From the NCBI RefSeq assembly GCF_000513275.1, contig NZ_CBVJ010000103.1, positions 1-39,611 of the forward strand: DNA of 39,611 bases, written 5' to 3'. Position numbers and translations under genes: made by a program. Under the pieces are notes generated by a model. That model saw nothing but the letters and a program-made list of their open reading frames with translations, ran no database searches and was not told the origin of the DNA. Source of the DNA: Paenibacillus gorillae. GTDB taxonomy: Bacteria > Bacillota > Bacilli > Paenibacillales > Paenibacillaceae. Every line of letters starts with the position of its first letter. Positions within the stretch are counted from its first letter, which is position 1. Positions 8,275 through 16,988 of this stretch are shown here, one piece after another.

Positions 8275-9573
8275 TTATTTGTAGATCGTAAAGATCAGGT
8301 CGCGGTTGCCCGCATTTTCCGTCGTCCAGGTCAAGCCGCCGTCTGTCGATAGCCGTTCGAAGCCACCAGCATACGTATTGCTGTCGCTGTAAGCAAATCC
8401 GTATTTGTTATTCGTGGAAGCGTCATCCAGCGAACCCGGCGAACGAAGAATCAATCCGTATTTCTTGCTCGTATCGAGACCTGTCAAACGCGGATAGATC
8501 GAATAAGGTGTAGCTGATCCCGGAATGTTGTTCGGCTGCAGCGCAGCGCTGAACAGCTTCCGTACCGGATTGTGGCTAGCGTCCAGCTCGACGATATCCA
8601 GATAGAAATTATCCTCCGGCACTTTATTGACGTAGCTCTCGTACAAATAAACATCCATTTTCGGAAGCTCCGATTGCGTCAGTGTGAAGGTCTGCATCCG
8701 CTGAATGACGTCGCGAATATCCGAATAGGTGTTATACGCGGAGCCGCTGTTGTCCTGATCAATCCGGTAGCCGGTATTGCCCGGTACGTTATACACCTCG
8801 ATCTCCTGAATCGATGGGATGAAACGGGATTTGTTGATGTATAGTCTGATTTTTGAAGTGTTTACGGTCGGAAAATCAAATACGCGGCGGTCTCCCAGCG
8901 TAAAGCCTTTCGTCAAGTTCACATAGGCCGATCCATCCCAATATTGCAGCGTATACGTATCGATCTGGAAGCTCTGGCTGCCGGAGCCGTATTCGCTGAC
9001 AGCAACCCGGTTTACGTTAGTGGCTGCTCCAAGATCTACCTCCAGCCATTGATTGTTCGCCGTACCGCTCGCCCCGCTCCAGCGTGTGCTGACCGAGCCG
9101 TCAATCGCTTTGGCTGCATCGTATCCGCTGGACCAAATAGAAGATGCAGAAGCCGATTTGCCCAGCGCAAGATTGACCGGTGCCGTCGGCAGCGACGAAG
9201 GCTGCTCAGAGATTCGAACGATGATAGACTCGCCCGGCTTCAAAGTGCGAGAGTAGCTTCCTGTATATTGCCCGATTTTCGTACTGCTGTAGATCTCGGT
9301 CAGTGTGTAGTTCGTGCTAGCGTTTAACCCGAGATCAGCGAATGCCAGCGAGACAGACGCTGAATTGTTCATATCCCAGTTGGACAGCCCGACGATACGA
9401 TCGCCGTTAGTGTCTGTCAAATAGATGGCTATCGGCGAGTGCTCCAGCTTATGATAGAAATTCGACATTTTCACAGGCTTGGCTGCGCCGCCTTTTTTAA
9501 ACCAGATCAAGCAGGCCGGCGTTGCGTAAAATTGCCATCCGATCCTCGGAAATAAATGGTACGTTGTCGCCAA
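8275..9573 (-). CDS. GH-D alpha-galactosidase-like enzyme, 3' part (frameshifted from the gene at 9497-11347)
   Basis: Downstream half of one broken gene; the frame shown starts at 9573, but only sequence after the shift at about 9500 is truly coding. The first 24 residues are an out-of-frame reading of the upstream half. After KKGGAAKPV comes a beta domain typical of the C-terminus of GH27/GH36 enzymes (VGLSNWDMNNSASVSL, to about residue 120). Then an F5/8 type C (discoidin, CBM32-like) module follows at about 133-258 (NLALGKSASASS to IQEIEVYN), likely sugar binding. The last 170 residues are an unrecognised beta-rich domain. No signal peptide or ribosome binding site of its own is seen. Restored, the whole protein is about 1023 aa. 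Confidence 0.8.
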   Translation of the reverse strand: MATTYHLFPRIGWQFYATPACLIWFKKGGAAKPVKMSNFYHKLEHSPIAIYLTDTNGDRIVGLSNWDMNNSASVSLAFADLGLNASTNYTLTEIYSSTKIGQYTGSYSRTLKPGESIIVRISEQPSSLPTAPVNLALGKSASASSIWSSGYDAAKAIDGSVSTRWSGASGTANNQWLEVDLGAATNVNRVAVSEYGSGSQSFQIDTYTLQYWDGSAYVNLTKGFTLGDRRVFDFPTVNTSKIRLYINKSRFIPSIQEIEVYNVPGNTGYRIDQDNSGSAYNTYSDIRDVIQRMQTFTLTQSELPKMDVYLYESYVNKVPEDNFYLDIVELDASHNPVRKLFSAALQPNNIPGSATPYSIYPRLTGLDTSKKYGLILRSPGSLDDASTNNKYGFAYSDSNTYAGGFERLSTDGGLTWTTENAGNRDLIFTIYK

Positions 9574-11347
9574 TCAGCCAATGTCCTCCGCCAAGCGCAA
9601 TTGCGGTCGAGAGGAGCGTTCCCTCGTTCAAGGTGATTTTATCGAAGCCATAAATAACGCTCTCCGGGAAAATCATATCGACATCGTTGTACGCATACAA
9701 CGTATCGTTCGTCCACCAAGAAGCGGCGGCATTAAACGCTTGGCGCTCGATGCCCGGATAGGATTCAAGGCCGATCGTCGTATCCACGCCCGTTCTTCTG
9801 CCGTGAGCATAACCGGTAGGCAGAAGCGGTGCTATCGATTCATTAATATAAATGTCTTGAGGGGCTGCGAGCAGCGCATCCCGCATAATCTGCATACCGA
9901 TCCGGTAGGCCTGCATACCGTTTTTCGTCGTGTCGTAAAACTTGCCGTCATACATGCCCAGATCGATGAAATCGAGCTTTACATAGTCAAAACCGGGCTG
10001 TACATGATACGTGTCCATAATCCAAGCGATGTAGGCTTGTCCACCTGGATGAGTGGCATCAACAATGTACGTGTTGATATAGGATTTTATCGGATTGCCG
10101 CTGGCATCCTTAAGGGCAATTTCCCCAAACGTATAAGACGTCGTAGGAACGGTAGCCGTCAAATCATCAAAGATTGCGAATGGCGCGGAATACGTCCCGG
10201 CCTTCATCCCTTTGCCATGTACATAGGCGACGAAATCATCGAGATTCTCCAGATCGGTCTTGTTCTCAACCCCTTGGTAGCAGCAATCCAGATTCATATA
10301 ATTGTAGCCCAGCGGCTTCAAATGCTCCTCGAAGTAATCGGTCATCGGGAACATTGCGTCAGCTGTCGGGTATGCATAGTAGGCATACCAAGTGTTGAAG
10401 CCAATCGGCACATCATCATTCCACTCCAGCTTAGGCTCTGCGATGGCATAGGTGCGGCCAAACGTCTCCAGACCTTGCTGGTAATCATCAAAGTACCCAA
10501 GGAAAAATAAATCCGAGCTTACCGAGGTGCCACTCTGTTGTCCGCCCGCATTGTAGATGGAGAACCCGGTCAACGGGCCGTTGGCCGTTGCAGCTTGGCG
10601 TAAATACTGCATGCTTTTCCAATTGAACGTTGACGCAGCTCCTGCAACGACGCCATGCTTATTGGTATTGTCGAATACCGAAGCCACCCAATAGCTTGTC
10701 CCGTTAAAATCCGACCACGTTTCACCTGCGCCATATGGCCGGTCGTAGCCGTTCTGGCTTTTGCCGAAATCATTAACTGGAGCTACGCCGAAGTCATAGT
10801 TGTTCGTATACGGCGTTGTATAGATCCGCTTGTCCGAGCCCGCTCCGATATTCAGGTTGTTAGCAGCAATCGGCTCCAAGAAGTCGATGCTTTGACTTGT
10901 CCCGTTGTTCACGGTCATATCCGTTAGAATATAGGACTTGTCCTCGTACATCGAAATCCGAAGAATGATTGTTGAGCCAGAATTCAGCTGATTCGTAATC
11001 GTCAGCCGCTGGCCGTTCGCTCCATAGCCGTCATTACCGGTCGCCGCCCAGCTCGCGGTTCGCGTCGCCGGGCCGGTCGAGCTGATTCGGGTGCTGTTTC
11101 CCGCCACACTGTAATCGGAATAAAAGTCCGATAAAATAACGGTACTTCCGGCTGAGAAATTGCCTTTGCCAGTCGCTAAATCATAAGTAAGAGTCAAAAA
11201 TCCATTGGTAGCGCTTACAATTGTGCCTGTCTGAGAGATCGTGACCGCTGATGCTGCTGCAGCCGGAGCCGCTGAAGGCGCCCAGCCTGCCAGCACCAGT
11301 ACAACCACGAGTAATGCTTGGACCATTTTCCTTGATTCCTGCACCAT
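9497..11347 (-). CDS. GH-D (GH27/GH36-like) alpha-galactosidase-like enzyme, 5' part with signal peptide
   Basis: Secreted glycosidase. The signal peptide covers about residues 1-32 (ALLVVVLVLAGWAPSAA); an N-terminal beta domain follows to about 300, then a TIM barrel beginning IGFNTWYAYYAYPTAD. Clan GH-D marks are visible: YVKLDF, with candidate nucleophile Asp459, and HGRRTGVDTT, with candidate acid/base Asp522. A GH27/GH36-type specificity for alpha-galactosides is the best guess; neighbouring GH-D families cannot be excluded. The start is ATG 11347, with GGGAGG about ten bases upstream. The frame stops at 9497 in GTT-TAA-AAA just after NAGLLDLV, in the middle of a fold. Dropping one T gives LVKKGGAAKP and joins the frame ending at 8275. 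Confidence 0.82.
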   Translation of the reverse strand: MVQESRKMVQALLVVVLVLAGWAPSAAPAAAASAVTISQTGTIVSATNGFLTLTYDLATGKGNFSAGSTVILSDFYSDYSVAGNSTRISSTGPATRTASWAATGNDGYGANGQRLTITNQLNSGSTIILRISMYEDKSYILTDMTVNNGTSQSIDFLEPIAANNLNIGAGSDKRIYTTPYTNNYDFGVAPVNDFGKSQNGYDRPYGAGETWSDFNGTSYWVASVFDNTNKHGVVAGAASTFNWKSMQYLRQAATANGPLTGFSIYNAGGQQSGTSVSSDLFFLGYFDDYQQGLETFGRTYAIAEPKLEWNDDVPIGFNTWYAYYAYPTADAMFPMTDYFEEHLKPLGYNYMNLDCCYQGVENKTDLENLDDFVAYVHGKGMKAGTYSAPFAIFDDLTATVPTTSYTFGEIALKDASGNPIKSYINTYIVDATHPGGQAYIAWIMDTYHVQPGFDYVKLDFIDLGMYDGKFYDTTKNGMQAYRIGMQIMRDALLAAPQDIYINESIAPLLPTGYAHGRRTGVDTTIGLESYPGIERQAFNAAASWWTNDTLYAYNDVDMIFPESVIYGFDKITLNEGTLLSTAIALGGGHWLIGDNVPFISEDRMAILRNAGLLDLV

Positions 11348-11437
11348 TCCTTAATTCCCTCCCGCAACAATAGATTGGAGATACTGTTAAATATCTCCTA
11401 ATCTAATCTTGCATGGCGGAGCTGTCCCTAACAATTC

Positions 11438-11478
11438 AAAAAATTGTCCATCCTGCGTTCAATTTTTTGCACGGATGG
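11438..11478 (-). terminator. Possible terminator of the DUF1801 gene
   Basis: On the minus strand CCATCC and GGATGG arms (extended by TGC/GCA) flank a loop of about 12 bases, followed by ACAATTTTTT. The arms are short, so this is tentative. Confidence 0.4.
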
Positions 11479-11519
11479 CTGATTGGCCAACTGAATGACT
11501 GACTGATGGCTTGGTGATA

Positions 11520-11921
11520 CTACTTTGCGCTTTTCTTTTTGTTAGCGGCCTTGCTGGCTGCCCGTTCGATATTATCCGCTACTCTGTAGTTAACGATCTC
11601 ACGAATAAGCTCCAGCGGCATAGGCTTGTCTATCGGGAATTGGACCGACCCTTTCGCCCCTTTGTAGGCAGACAACTGCTCTTTGAACGCTGCAATCCCG
11701 CTGGCCCCCGGGTAAAATCCGATATGATGCTTGAACGCGGCAAAATGGACCAAATTTCCGTGTAGCGCAAACGTCGGCATCGCATAGCTGATCTTCTCTG
11801 TCGCTTCAGGCGCAGCTTCCTTGATGACTTGTCTAACCTGCTGAAGAATGGCCTGCACCTCCGGCGAGAATTGAGCGATATAGTCGTCGGTGGATTCGAA
11901 TGGCGTTTTGTTGGACTCCAT
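11520..11921 (-). CDS. DUF1801 / YdhG-like protein
   Basis: 133-aa small cytosolic protein of the DUF1801 family, to which B. subtilis YdhG belongs. Family features seen are the N-terminal YIAQFSPEVQAILQQVR helix, the ISYAMPTFALHGNLVHFAAFKHHIGFYP core and KGSVQFPIDKPMPLELI near the end. Some members are annotated as iron chaperones (frataxin-like fold); that role is not demonstrated here. A lysine-rich tail ends the protein. The ATG at 11921 has AAAGGAG seven bases upstream. It is a single-gene unit between the GH-D gene and a repeat cluster. Confidence 0.85.
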   Translation of the reverse strand: MESNKTPFESTDDYIAQFSPEVQAILQQVRQVIKEAAPEATEKISYAMPTFALHGNLVHFAAFKHHIGFYPGASGIAAFKEQLSAYKGAKGSVQFPIDKPMPLELIREIVNYRVADNIERAASKAANKKKSAK

Positions 11922-12031
11922 AATGGGCTCCTTTCGTGGTTCGTGATTGAATGGTTATGTTGATTATAAACTGTATTCTAGTGTTGAGTAATTAGCAAGT
12001 TTGGACTAGCCTCCCTACGCCAAACAAGAAA

Positions 12032-12218
12032 CAAAATGCAAAAGTGCATGCTGATTTGCGTAAAACAGCCCAAATCAGCGTTCAAAATGTAAAAGTACAT
12101 TTGAAATCGTTCGATTTTGCTCCAAAAGGCCCTTTTGGACCAATCAAAATGCACTTTTGCATTTTGATGCGATAAATCGCCGAAAAACCGGCTGACAACC
12201 TGCACTTTTGCATTTTGA
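12032..12218. repeat. AAAATG/CATTTT palindrome cluster B
   Basis: Sister of cluster A at 614-801. Units: 12032-12053 (CAAAATGCAAAAGTGCATG), 12082-12105 (arms TTCAAAATGT and ACATTTGAA), a perfect 19-nt palindrome TCCAAAAGGCCCTTTTGGA at 12121-12139, a hairpin at 12144-12167 (arms TCAAAATGCA and TGCATTTTGA), and a half unit at 12201-12218. The 11922-12307 gap is otherwise empty. Function unknown. Confidence 0.75.
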
Positions 12219-12307
12219 TTCGTTGTTCGGTACTGTGAATGGACTATGAGGAGAAATTGGGGACGGTGCAGCCAGCCAAGCCAGCTCAGTTATAGGTACT
12301 TTAAATG

Positions 12308-12338
12308 AAAAAAAGACTGTCGAGATCCCTCGACAGCC
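12308..12338 (-). terminator. Terminator of the RR-HK-lipoprotein operon
   Basis: On the minus strand a 10-bp stem (GGCTGTCGAG, loop GGAT, CTCGACAGTC) is followed by seven T, about 40 bases after the lipoprotein stop. Confidence 0.88.
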
Positions 12339-12379
12339 TTACCCGCCGCACCCGGTTGAGCTTCCCCAAACTTAACTCT

Positions 12380-12955
12380 TTACTTCAACGTGATTTTCTT
12401 TTTCCACGTCAGCTCTTTGCCCTGCTCATTTTTGAAAATAAAGATGGCCTGGCCTTCCTCGCCCTTCATCTCATCGGGGTAGAAGAAGCCCATGAATTGC
12501 CCATTGCCGCTAATGTAAAAGCCGTCCTCGCCGCTGCCGCCATGCTCAACCGCTTCTGCAATCGTATTTTTCACCGTACTTTTGTCGGATACCCACTGCA
12601 TTTCAGACAGCGAGTAGCCTTCCGGACGCTTGTTAACCGAGAAATCGAAGCTGTTGCCCTCGCTAGGCTTCGGCGTCTGGTCGATAATGATCAGGATTTC
12701 CTGATCTCCTGCCTCCGCTCCGCTATCCCCTTTATCCGGCTTATCTGTAGGTGCAGTTGTCTCTGTTCCTGTATTTGTGCCCGTATTAGTACCCGTATTC
12801 GTATTCGTGTCTGGTTTTTCCGTCTGAGTCTGGTTCTGCGTCGTGTCTGGTGTGTTGAACGTTCCAGACTGGTCGTTGGCACCGCATGCGCTAACGATCA
12901 ACAATGCGGCAAGCGCTGTAGCTGCAAATAGGTACTTCGGTTTCGGTTTATTCAC
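12380..12955 (-). CDS. Predicted lipoprotein, translationally coupled to the sensor kinase
   Basis: 191-aa exported lipoprotein of unknown function. The signal peptide ends in a lipobox (LIVSACG, Cys24), so it should be tethered to the outer face of the membrane. A low-complexity linker rich in Asn, Thr and Gly (NTGTNTGTNTGTE) covers about residues 45-70, followed by a compact domain of about 110 residues that I do not recognise. It begins with GTG at 12955, preceded by GGGGAG at a spacing of seven. That start lies inside the last codons of the kinase gene (eight-base overlap), so the two are coupled. An accessory or target role for the two-component system is an inference from this coupling. 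Confidence 0.8.
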   Translation of the reverse strand: MNKPKPKYLFAATALAALLIVSACGANDQSGTFNTPDTTQNQTQTEKPDTNTNTGTNTGTNTGTETTAPTDKPDKGDSGAEAGDQEILIIIDQTPKPSEGNSFDFSVNKRPEGYSLSEMQWVSDKSTVKNTIAEAVEHGGSGEDGFYISGNGQFMGFFYPDEMKGEEGQAIFIFKNEQGKELTWKKKITLK

Positions 12956-14699
12956 GATGTTCTCCCCTGCTTTCTTGTAATGTGAAGTAAAAGGCGACGC
13001 CTTCCTCCGTATTCCTTACACCAAATTGGCTTGCGTGAAGCTCCATAATATGTTTGACGATCGCCAGCCCTAACCCGGTTCCGCCGGATTTGCGGTCACG
13101 GGAGCGCTCCGTCCGGTAAAATTGCTCCCAAATCCTCTCTAAATCTTCCTCTGCTATAGGTGAGCCTGCATTGGCAATAACCGTATTTATCTCTCCGGCC
13201 GCACTCCGTTCTATCGTAACGGTAATGACACTGTTCTCCGTTGCATGGCGAACCGCATTGCTCAGCAGATTCATGACAACCTGTTCGATCCGCACCGGAT
13301 CGGCGGTTACCATCAATGCCTCTTCAGCGTCTATGCGAATTTGAAGCTGCTTGCTCTCCAGTTGCCCGGAAAAGGATTCTGCTGCTCCCTTAATCAGCAC
13401 GCCTAAGGAAAAATTCCGGGGCTGCAGCCGGACGGCTTTGACCTCGTATTTGGAAAGCTCCAGCATATCCATAATCAGCGCGTTCATCCGATCGGTTTCA
13501 TTAACGATTAAGGCCAGATAACGGTCTTTTTTATCGCCGGCTACTCCGTCCTGAAGACCTTCCGCGAACCCTTTTACAATACCAAGCGGGGTCTTCAGTT
13601 CATGGGAAATGTTAGCCACCAGCTCCTTCCGAAGCTGTTCAGACCGCTGCTTCTCCTCTACATCCGCCTGCAATTGCAGGTTCGCCTGAGTCAGCTCCTT
13701 TAAAGCCTTGTCCAGATTCCGGGACAGCTCGACCATATGCCGGGACAGCTCGCCAAATTCATCCTTGGAATGAATTTCGGGCTGCACAGTAAAATCCAGC
13801 TGGGCAAGCCGCGCTGCCGAACGGCTTAAGCTCACTAGCGGACGAGAAACGATCCGGGAATAGATGAAAGACAGCAAGACGGCAAGCAGCAAAATAATCG
13901 GAGCGAGATAGATGAAATATTGCTTCAGAATAGCAACGGCTTCTCCAACCGGCTGCAGCGAGGCCATTACAAATAAATAACGGCTCCCGTCCTCTGACAA
14001 GGACTTCAACAGAACCACATACTGCACACCGCTCCAGCTGTCTCTCCACTCCGCCTGCACGAACCCGTTTTTGTGCAAGAGCGCAAGGTTCGACGCCTCT
14101 GCCTCAGCAGACTGCCATTCCCGAAGAGCATCATCTATAAGGCCATCCTGATAAATCGGATTATAGCTGCGTTTCTCAGGCAATATATAGTCCGTTACCC
14201 GCCCCTCAATGCGTACCAGCCCTTCCCCCAGCTCCGAGCTTTCCCGGCTTATCCTGACAGGATGCATGATGGTATCTGCTTCATCCATAAAAATCCCGTC
14301 AACCACCAAATGATCGCCCGCTTGAATACCGTGAGGAATATCCTCGACCGTCATCCCCTCCGTCGGAAGCTGTACGGTAACGGTCTTTCCGTCTACTTGA
14401 AGCAACAAATAGTAGGGAGCAATAACCATTCGTTCAAAATGGCTGTTTAATATTGCGATGCTGGCATCATTCTGATTCATAAACGTTCCAAGCTGAAAGG
14501 GAATCCGCTGTTTATCCGCATCGGCTTGCTTGAACTGCTCTGCAAAATGATTCATGTTCCGCTCTAGTGCATGGATTTTGGAGGACCGGTAAAACCGTTC
14601 GAAGAAGATCCCCTCTGCCAGCATTACGATTGAAAAAACGATTAAGATTAAGACCGAGGTGACAACGAATAATTTGAGAACGACCCCTTGTTTTCTCAT
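12948..14699 (-). CDS. Membrane sensor histidine kinase (HAMP-HisKA-HATPase)
   Basis: 583-aa sensor kinase. It has a first membrane helix at about 8-30, an extracellular sensor region of about 220 residues, and a second membrane helix near 258-280 (YFIYLAPIILLLAVLLSFIY). Then come a HAMP segment, a coiled coil rich in Gln/Glu, HisKA with NISHELKTPLG (phospho-acceptor His366), and a HATPase with N box (NLLSNAVRHA) and G2 box (GGTGLGLAIVKHIMELH). The G1 region reads VIANAGSPI rather than the usual DxGxGI, which is a mild deviation also found in active kinases. It overlaps the upstream response regulator by four bases (ATGA) and the downstream lipoprotein by eight, forming one operon. The stimulus is unknown. 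Confidence 0.9.
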   Translation of the reverse strand: MRKQGVVLKLFVVTSVLILIVFSIVMLAEGIFFERFYRSSKIHALERNMNHFAEQFKQADADKQRIPFQLGTFMNQNDASIAILNSHFERMVIAPYYLLLQVDGKTVTVQLPTEGMTVEDIPHGIQAGDHLVVDGIFMDEADTIMHPVRISRESSELGEGLVRIEGRVTDYILPEKRSYNPIYQDGLIDDALREWQSAEAEASNLALLHKNGFVQAEWRDSWSGVQYVVLLKSLSEDGSRYLFVMASLQPVGEAVAILKQYFIYLAPIILLLAVLLSFIYSRIVSRPLVSLSRSAARLAQLDFTVQPEIHSKDEFGELSRHMVELSRNLDKALKELTQANLQLQADVEEKQRSEQLRKELVANISHELKTPLGIVKGFAEGLQDGVAGDKKDRYLALIVNETDRMNALIMDMLELSKYEVKAVRLQPRNFSLGVLIKGAAESFSGQLESKQLQIRIDAEEALMVTADPVRIEQVVMNLLSNAVRHATENSVITVTIERSAAGEINTVIANAGSPIAEEDLERIWEQFYRTERSRDRKSGGTGLGLAIVKHIMELHASQFGVRNTEEGVAFYFTLQESRGEHRE

Positions 14700-15373
14700 G
14701 CTTCCATCTCAAACTTATAGCCGGATCGAATGACTGTACAAATATAGCGCCCTTCGTCTCCAAGCTTGGCTCTTAATTTCTTGATGTGGGTGTCTACCGT
14801 ACGCAGGTCTCCCAAATATTCGTAGCCCCATACCGCATCCAATATATGCTCGCGGGACAGCACTCTTCCGTAATGCTTGATAAGAAACAGAAGCAGATCA
14901 TATTCCTTAGGGGACAAGGTAACAGTATTGCCTGCAACGGCTACCGTATGCGCCGCTCTGTTGACCGTCAGCTCGCCATAGACGAGGCGGTCACCTTCGC
15001 GTCCAATCGTCCCTTCCGTCCGTTTCATCAAGGCTGTAGCTCGTGCGACCAGTACACGCGGACTGAGCGGCTTGGTTACATACTCATCGGCGCCAAGCTC
15101 GAAGCCCATCACTTGATCGTCATCCTCTGCTCTGGCTGTAATCATAATAATCGGAACCGCCGATTTCTCGCGGATACGCCGGCATACCGACCAGCCATCC
15201 ATTTCAGGCATCATAATATCGAGAACGATAAGATCGACAGAAACTTGATCGAACAGCTCCAAAGCGATTTTTCCATTCTCCGCTTCATATACTTCCCATT
15301 GTTCCTTCCTGAAATAATCCGTTATAAATTCACGCATCAGCGTATCGTCTTCAACCAGTAATATTTTTCGCAT
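14696..15373 (-). CDS. OmpR-family response regulator
   Basis: 225-aa regulator with an N-terminal receiver domain (acidic pair Asp9-Asp10, phospho-acceptor Asp52 in VLDIMMPEMDGW, Lys in YVTKPLSP) and a C-terminal winged helix (LTVNRAAHTVAV to SGYKFEMEA). It is the first gene of a three-gene minus-strand operon and overlaps its kinase by ATGA, so the pair is cognate. Target genes are not evident; autoregulation and control of the lipoprotein are plausible. Confidence 0.92.
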   Translation of the reverse strand: MRKILLVEDDTLMREFITDYFRKEQWEVYEAENGKIALELFDQVSVDLIVLDIMMPEMDGWSVCRRIREKSAVPIIMITARAEDDDQVMGFELGADEYVTKPLSPRVLVARATALMKRTEGTIGREGDRLVYGELTVNRAAHTVAVAGNTVTLSPKEYDLLLFLIKHYGRVLSREHILDAVWGYEYLGDLRTVDTHIKKLRAKLGDEGRYICTVIRSGYKFEMEA

Positions 15374-15581
15374 TTAGCCACACACCCCGCATCCAGCCTG
15401 TCATCGATTCGGCATCTGCCGATATTTCCTTCATGTTACCACAACAGGTTCGAAATACGGCAATCGCTCCGCCCCCCAGGAACAAGACTTAGTATAAAGA
15501 TCTCCTGTGTCCTTCGTGTGTATTCCTTATGCACGCGAGAAGAACTTTCCCTAATATAGCGCACAATAAATCTCCATTTCG

Positions 15582-15624
15582 AAAAACAAAAGAAGCCCAA
15601 GCGCTGATTCCGCGCTTGAGCTTC
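15582..15624 (-). terminator. Terminator after the HssS-like kinase gene
   Basis: On the minus strand a 13-bp stem with one G-T pair (GAAGCTCAAGCGC / GCGCTTGGGCTTC), a 7-base loop, then TTTTGTTTT. It lies 11 bases past the restored kinase stop at 15635, supporting that stop over the one at 15657. Confidence 0.85.
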
Positions 15625-15656
15625 CTATTATCCTCTATTGGAACGGCAGCCGCACT

Positions 15657-16988
15657 TCAACTGTCGTGCCTTCGCCAACCCGGCTTTTCATTTCGATGCT
15701 GCCATGATGAAGCGCGATAAATTTTTTTCGCGATGGCTAGCCCCAGTCCGTTACCGCCAACGCTCCGGTTTCTTGCGGGATCGGTCTTATAGAACCGCTC
15801 GAAAACCATTTCGAGCTGCTCCGGCGAAACTCCGATTCCCGTATCAGAGATGGAGAACAAAATTTCATTCTCGAACCGCTTAATCCCAATGTCGATATGT
15901 CCGCCCTCGGGCGTAAACTTGATGCCATTGCCGAGCAAGTTCATCCACACCTGATTGAGCTGATCGCGGTCCGCCGTGATTTTCACCGAATCCTCCATAT
16001 CCAGATCGACCCGGATGCTCTTGGCCGACCATTGCGGCTCACAGGTAACGACGACCTGCTTGATCTGCTCCACGAGATTGTACGTTACCGCTTCGAACGG
16101 ATGATGCTCGGAATCCAGCGAAGCCAGCTTCAGCAAATTGTCACTCAGCCGGGACAGCCGTCCGCTTTCGGAAATAATAATGTCCAAATAATAATTCCGG
16201 TCGCTCTCCGCCACGAGGCTGCTATTCTTCATCGCCATCGCAAAGCCGGTAATCGAAGTCAGCGGCGTCTGAATTTCATGGGAGACGTTGGAGACAAAGT
16301 CCTGCCGCATCTGCTCCAGCTGCTTCAGCTCGCTTGCCATCTCGTTGAAGCCCTGCGTCAAGACGCCAACCTCGTCCGCCCGTTTCGTCTTGATCTCGAC
16401 ATCGAAATCTCCCTTGGCGAGCCGCTTCGTTGCTTGCGTCAGCGTCTGGAGCGGCTTGACCAAATAGCGCGCCGCGATGATGATGCACAGGCTGCCGATC
16501 GACAGCCCCAGCAGCAAGATGAGCAGCAGCATCCGGTTGAATACATTCTCATTCTGCGAGGTGAATTGCATAAACATGGCATGCTCTTCCCCATCGAACG
16601 GGAAAGGGAGACCAACAAACGTCAGCTCCTGTTCAATAGGAGAACGGTACGCCTTTCCTTGCAGTACCTGCTGGATCGCCTCCGGCGTAATGACGGCATT
16701 CTCCGAATGGCTGGGGCCATAGATCGTCACTTTGCCGGAAGTGTCATACAGATGAATCCGGTAAGCAGACACATTCGCCATTCTTGCGATGAACCGGCCG
16801 CGATCGACAGGCTTGGTCTGCTCATAAAGCTCGATCATCTCTTTGCCGGCAGCGAGCATATCGTTCTGTCCGGCATGGTTGATTTCTTTCTGAAACAAAA
16901 ACATTCCGGCAAGAAAAGAGGTTAGCAGACTGAACAGAATAACGGCCAGAAAGGTGAACACGATACGTACGTATAACGTCTTGATCAT
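15657..16988 (-). CDS. HssS-like sensor histidine kinase, 3' end frameshifted
   Basis: Membrane kinase. The N-terminus MIKTLYVRIVFTFLAVILFS closely resembles that of HssS heme-sensing kinases. It has two membrane helices (about 8-30 and 152-175), a short extracellular domain, HAMP, HisKA with NVSHEIQTPLT (His237), then HATPase with DTGIGV and GGNGLGLAIAKK. As written it ends after AKK in an unrelated tail (443 aa). Removing one A from the seven-A run in GCGAAAAAAATT gives KKFIALHHGSIEMKSRVGEG and a natural stop at 15635 (450 aa). The heme link rests on resemblance only, and no hrtAB-type exporter genes are in the window. It overlaps its regulator by four bases. Confidence 0.85.
   Translation of the reverse strand: MIKTLYVRIVFTFLAVILFSLLTSFLAGMFLFQKEINHAGQNDMLAAGKEMIELYEQTKPVDRGRFIARMANVSAYRIHLYDTSGKVTIYGPSHSENAVITPEAIQQVLQGKAYRSPIEQELTFVGLPFPFDGEEHAMFMQFTSQNENVFNRMLLLILLLGLSIGSLCIIIAARYLVKPLQTLTQATKRLAKGDFDVEIKTKRADEVGVLTQGFNEMASELKQLEQMRQDFVSNVSHEIQTPLTSITGFAMAMKNSSLVAESDRNYYLDIIISESGRLSRLSDNLLKLASLDSEHHPFEAVTYNLVEQIKQVVVTCEPQWSAKSIRVDLDMEDSVKITADRDQLNQVWMNLLGNGIKFTPEGGHIDIGIKRFENEILFSISDTGIGVSPEQLEMVFERFYKTDPARNRSVGGNGLGLAIAKKIYRASSWQHRNEKPGWRRHDS

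Noticed and set aside
9490..9505. Programmed frameshift in the GH-D gene
   Set aside because: The needed shift is +1 and the T-TTA-AAA heptamer is not in the right register for -1 slippage; six other genes show the same sign of error, so an indel is simpler.
9581..10510. 309-aa ORF on the plus strand
   Set aside because: Antisense to the GH-D barrel, whose catalytic motifs are clear on the minus strand.
11345..11520. Insertion sequence or prophage trace between the GH-D and DUF1801 genes
   Set aside because: No terminal repeats, integrase or target duplication seen; the gap is ordinary intergenic DNA.
12305..12931. 208-aa ORF on the plus strand
   Set aside because: Antisense to the lipoprotein and starting inside its terminator.
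15897..16925. 342-aa ORF on the plus strand
   Set aside because: Antisense shadow of the HssS-like kinase; low-complexity His/Arg/Leu composition.
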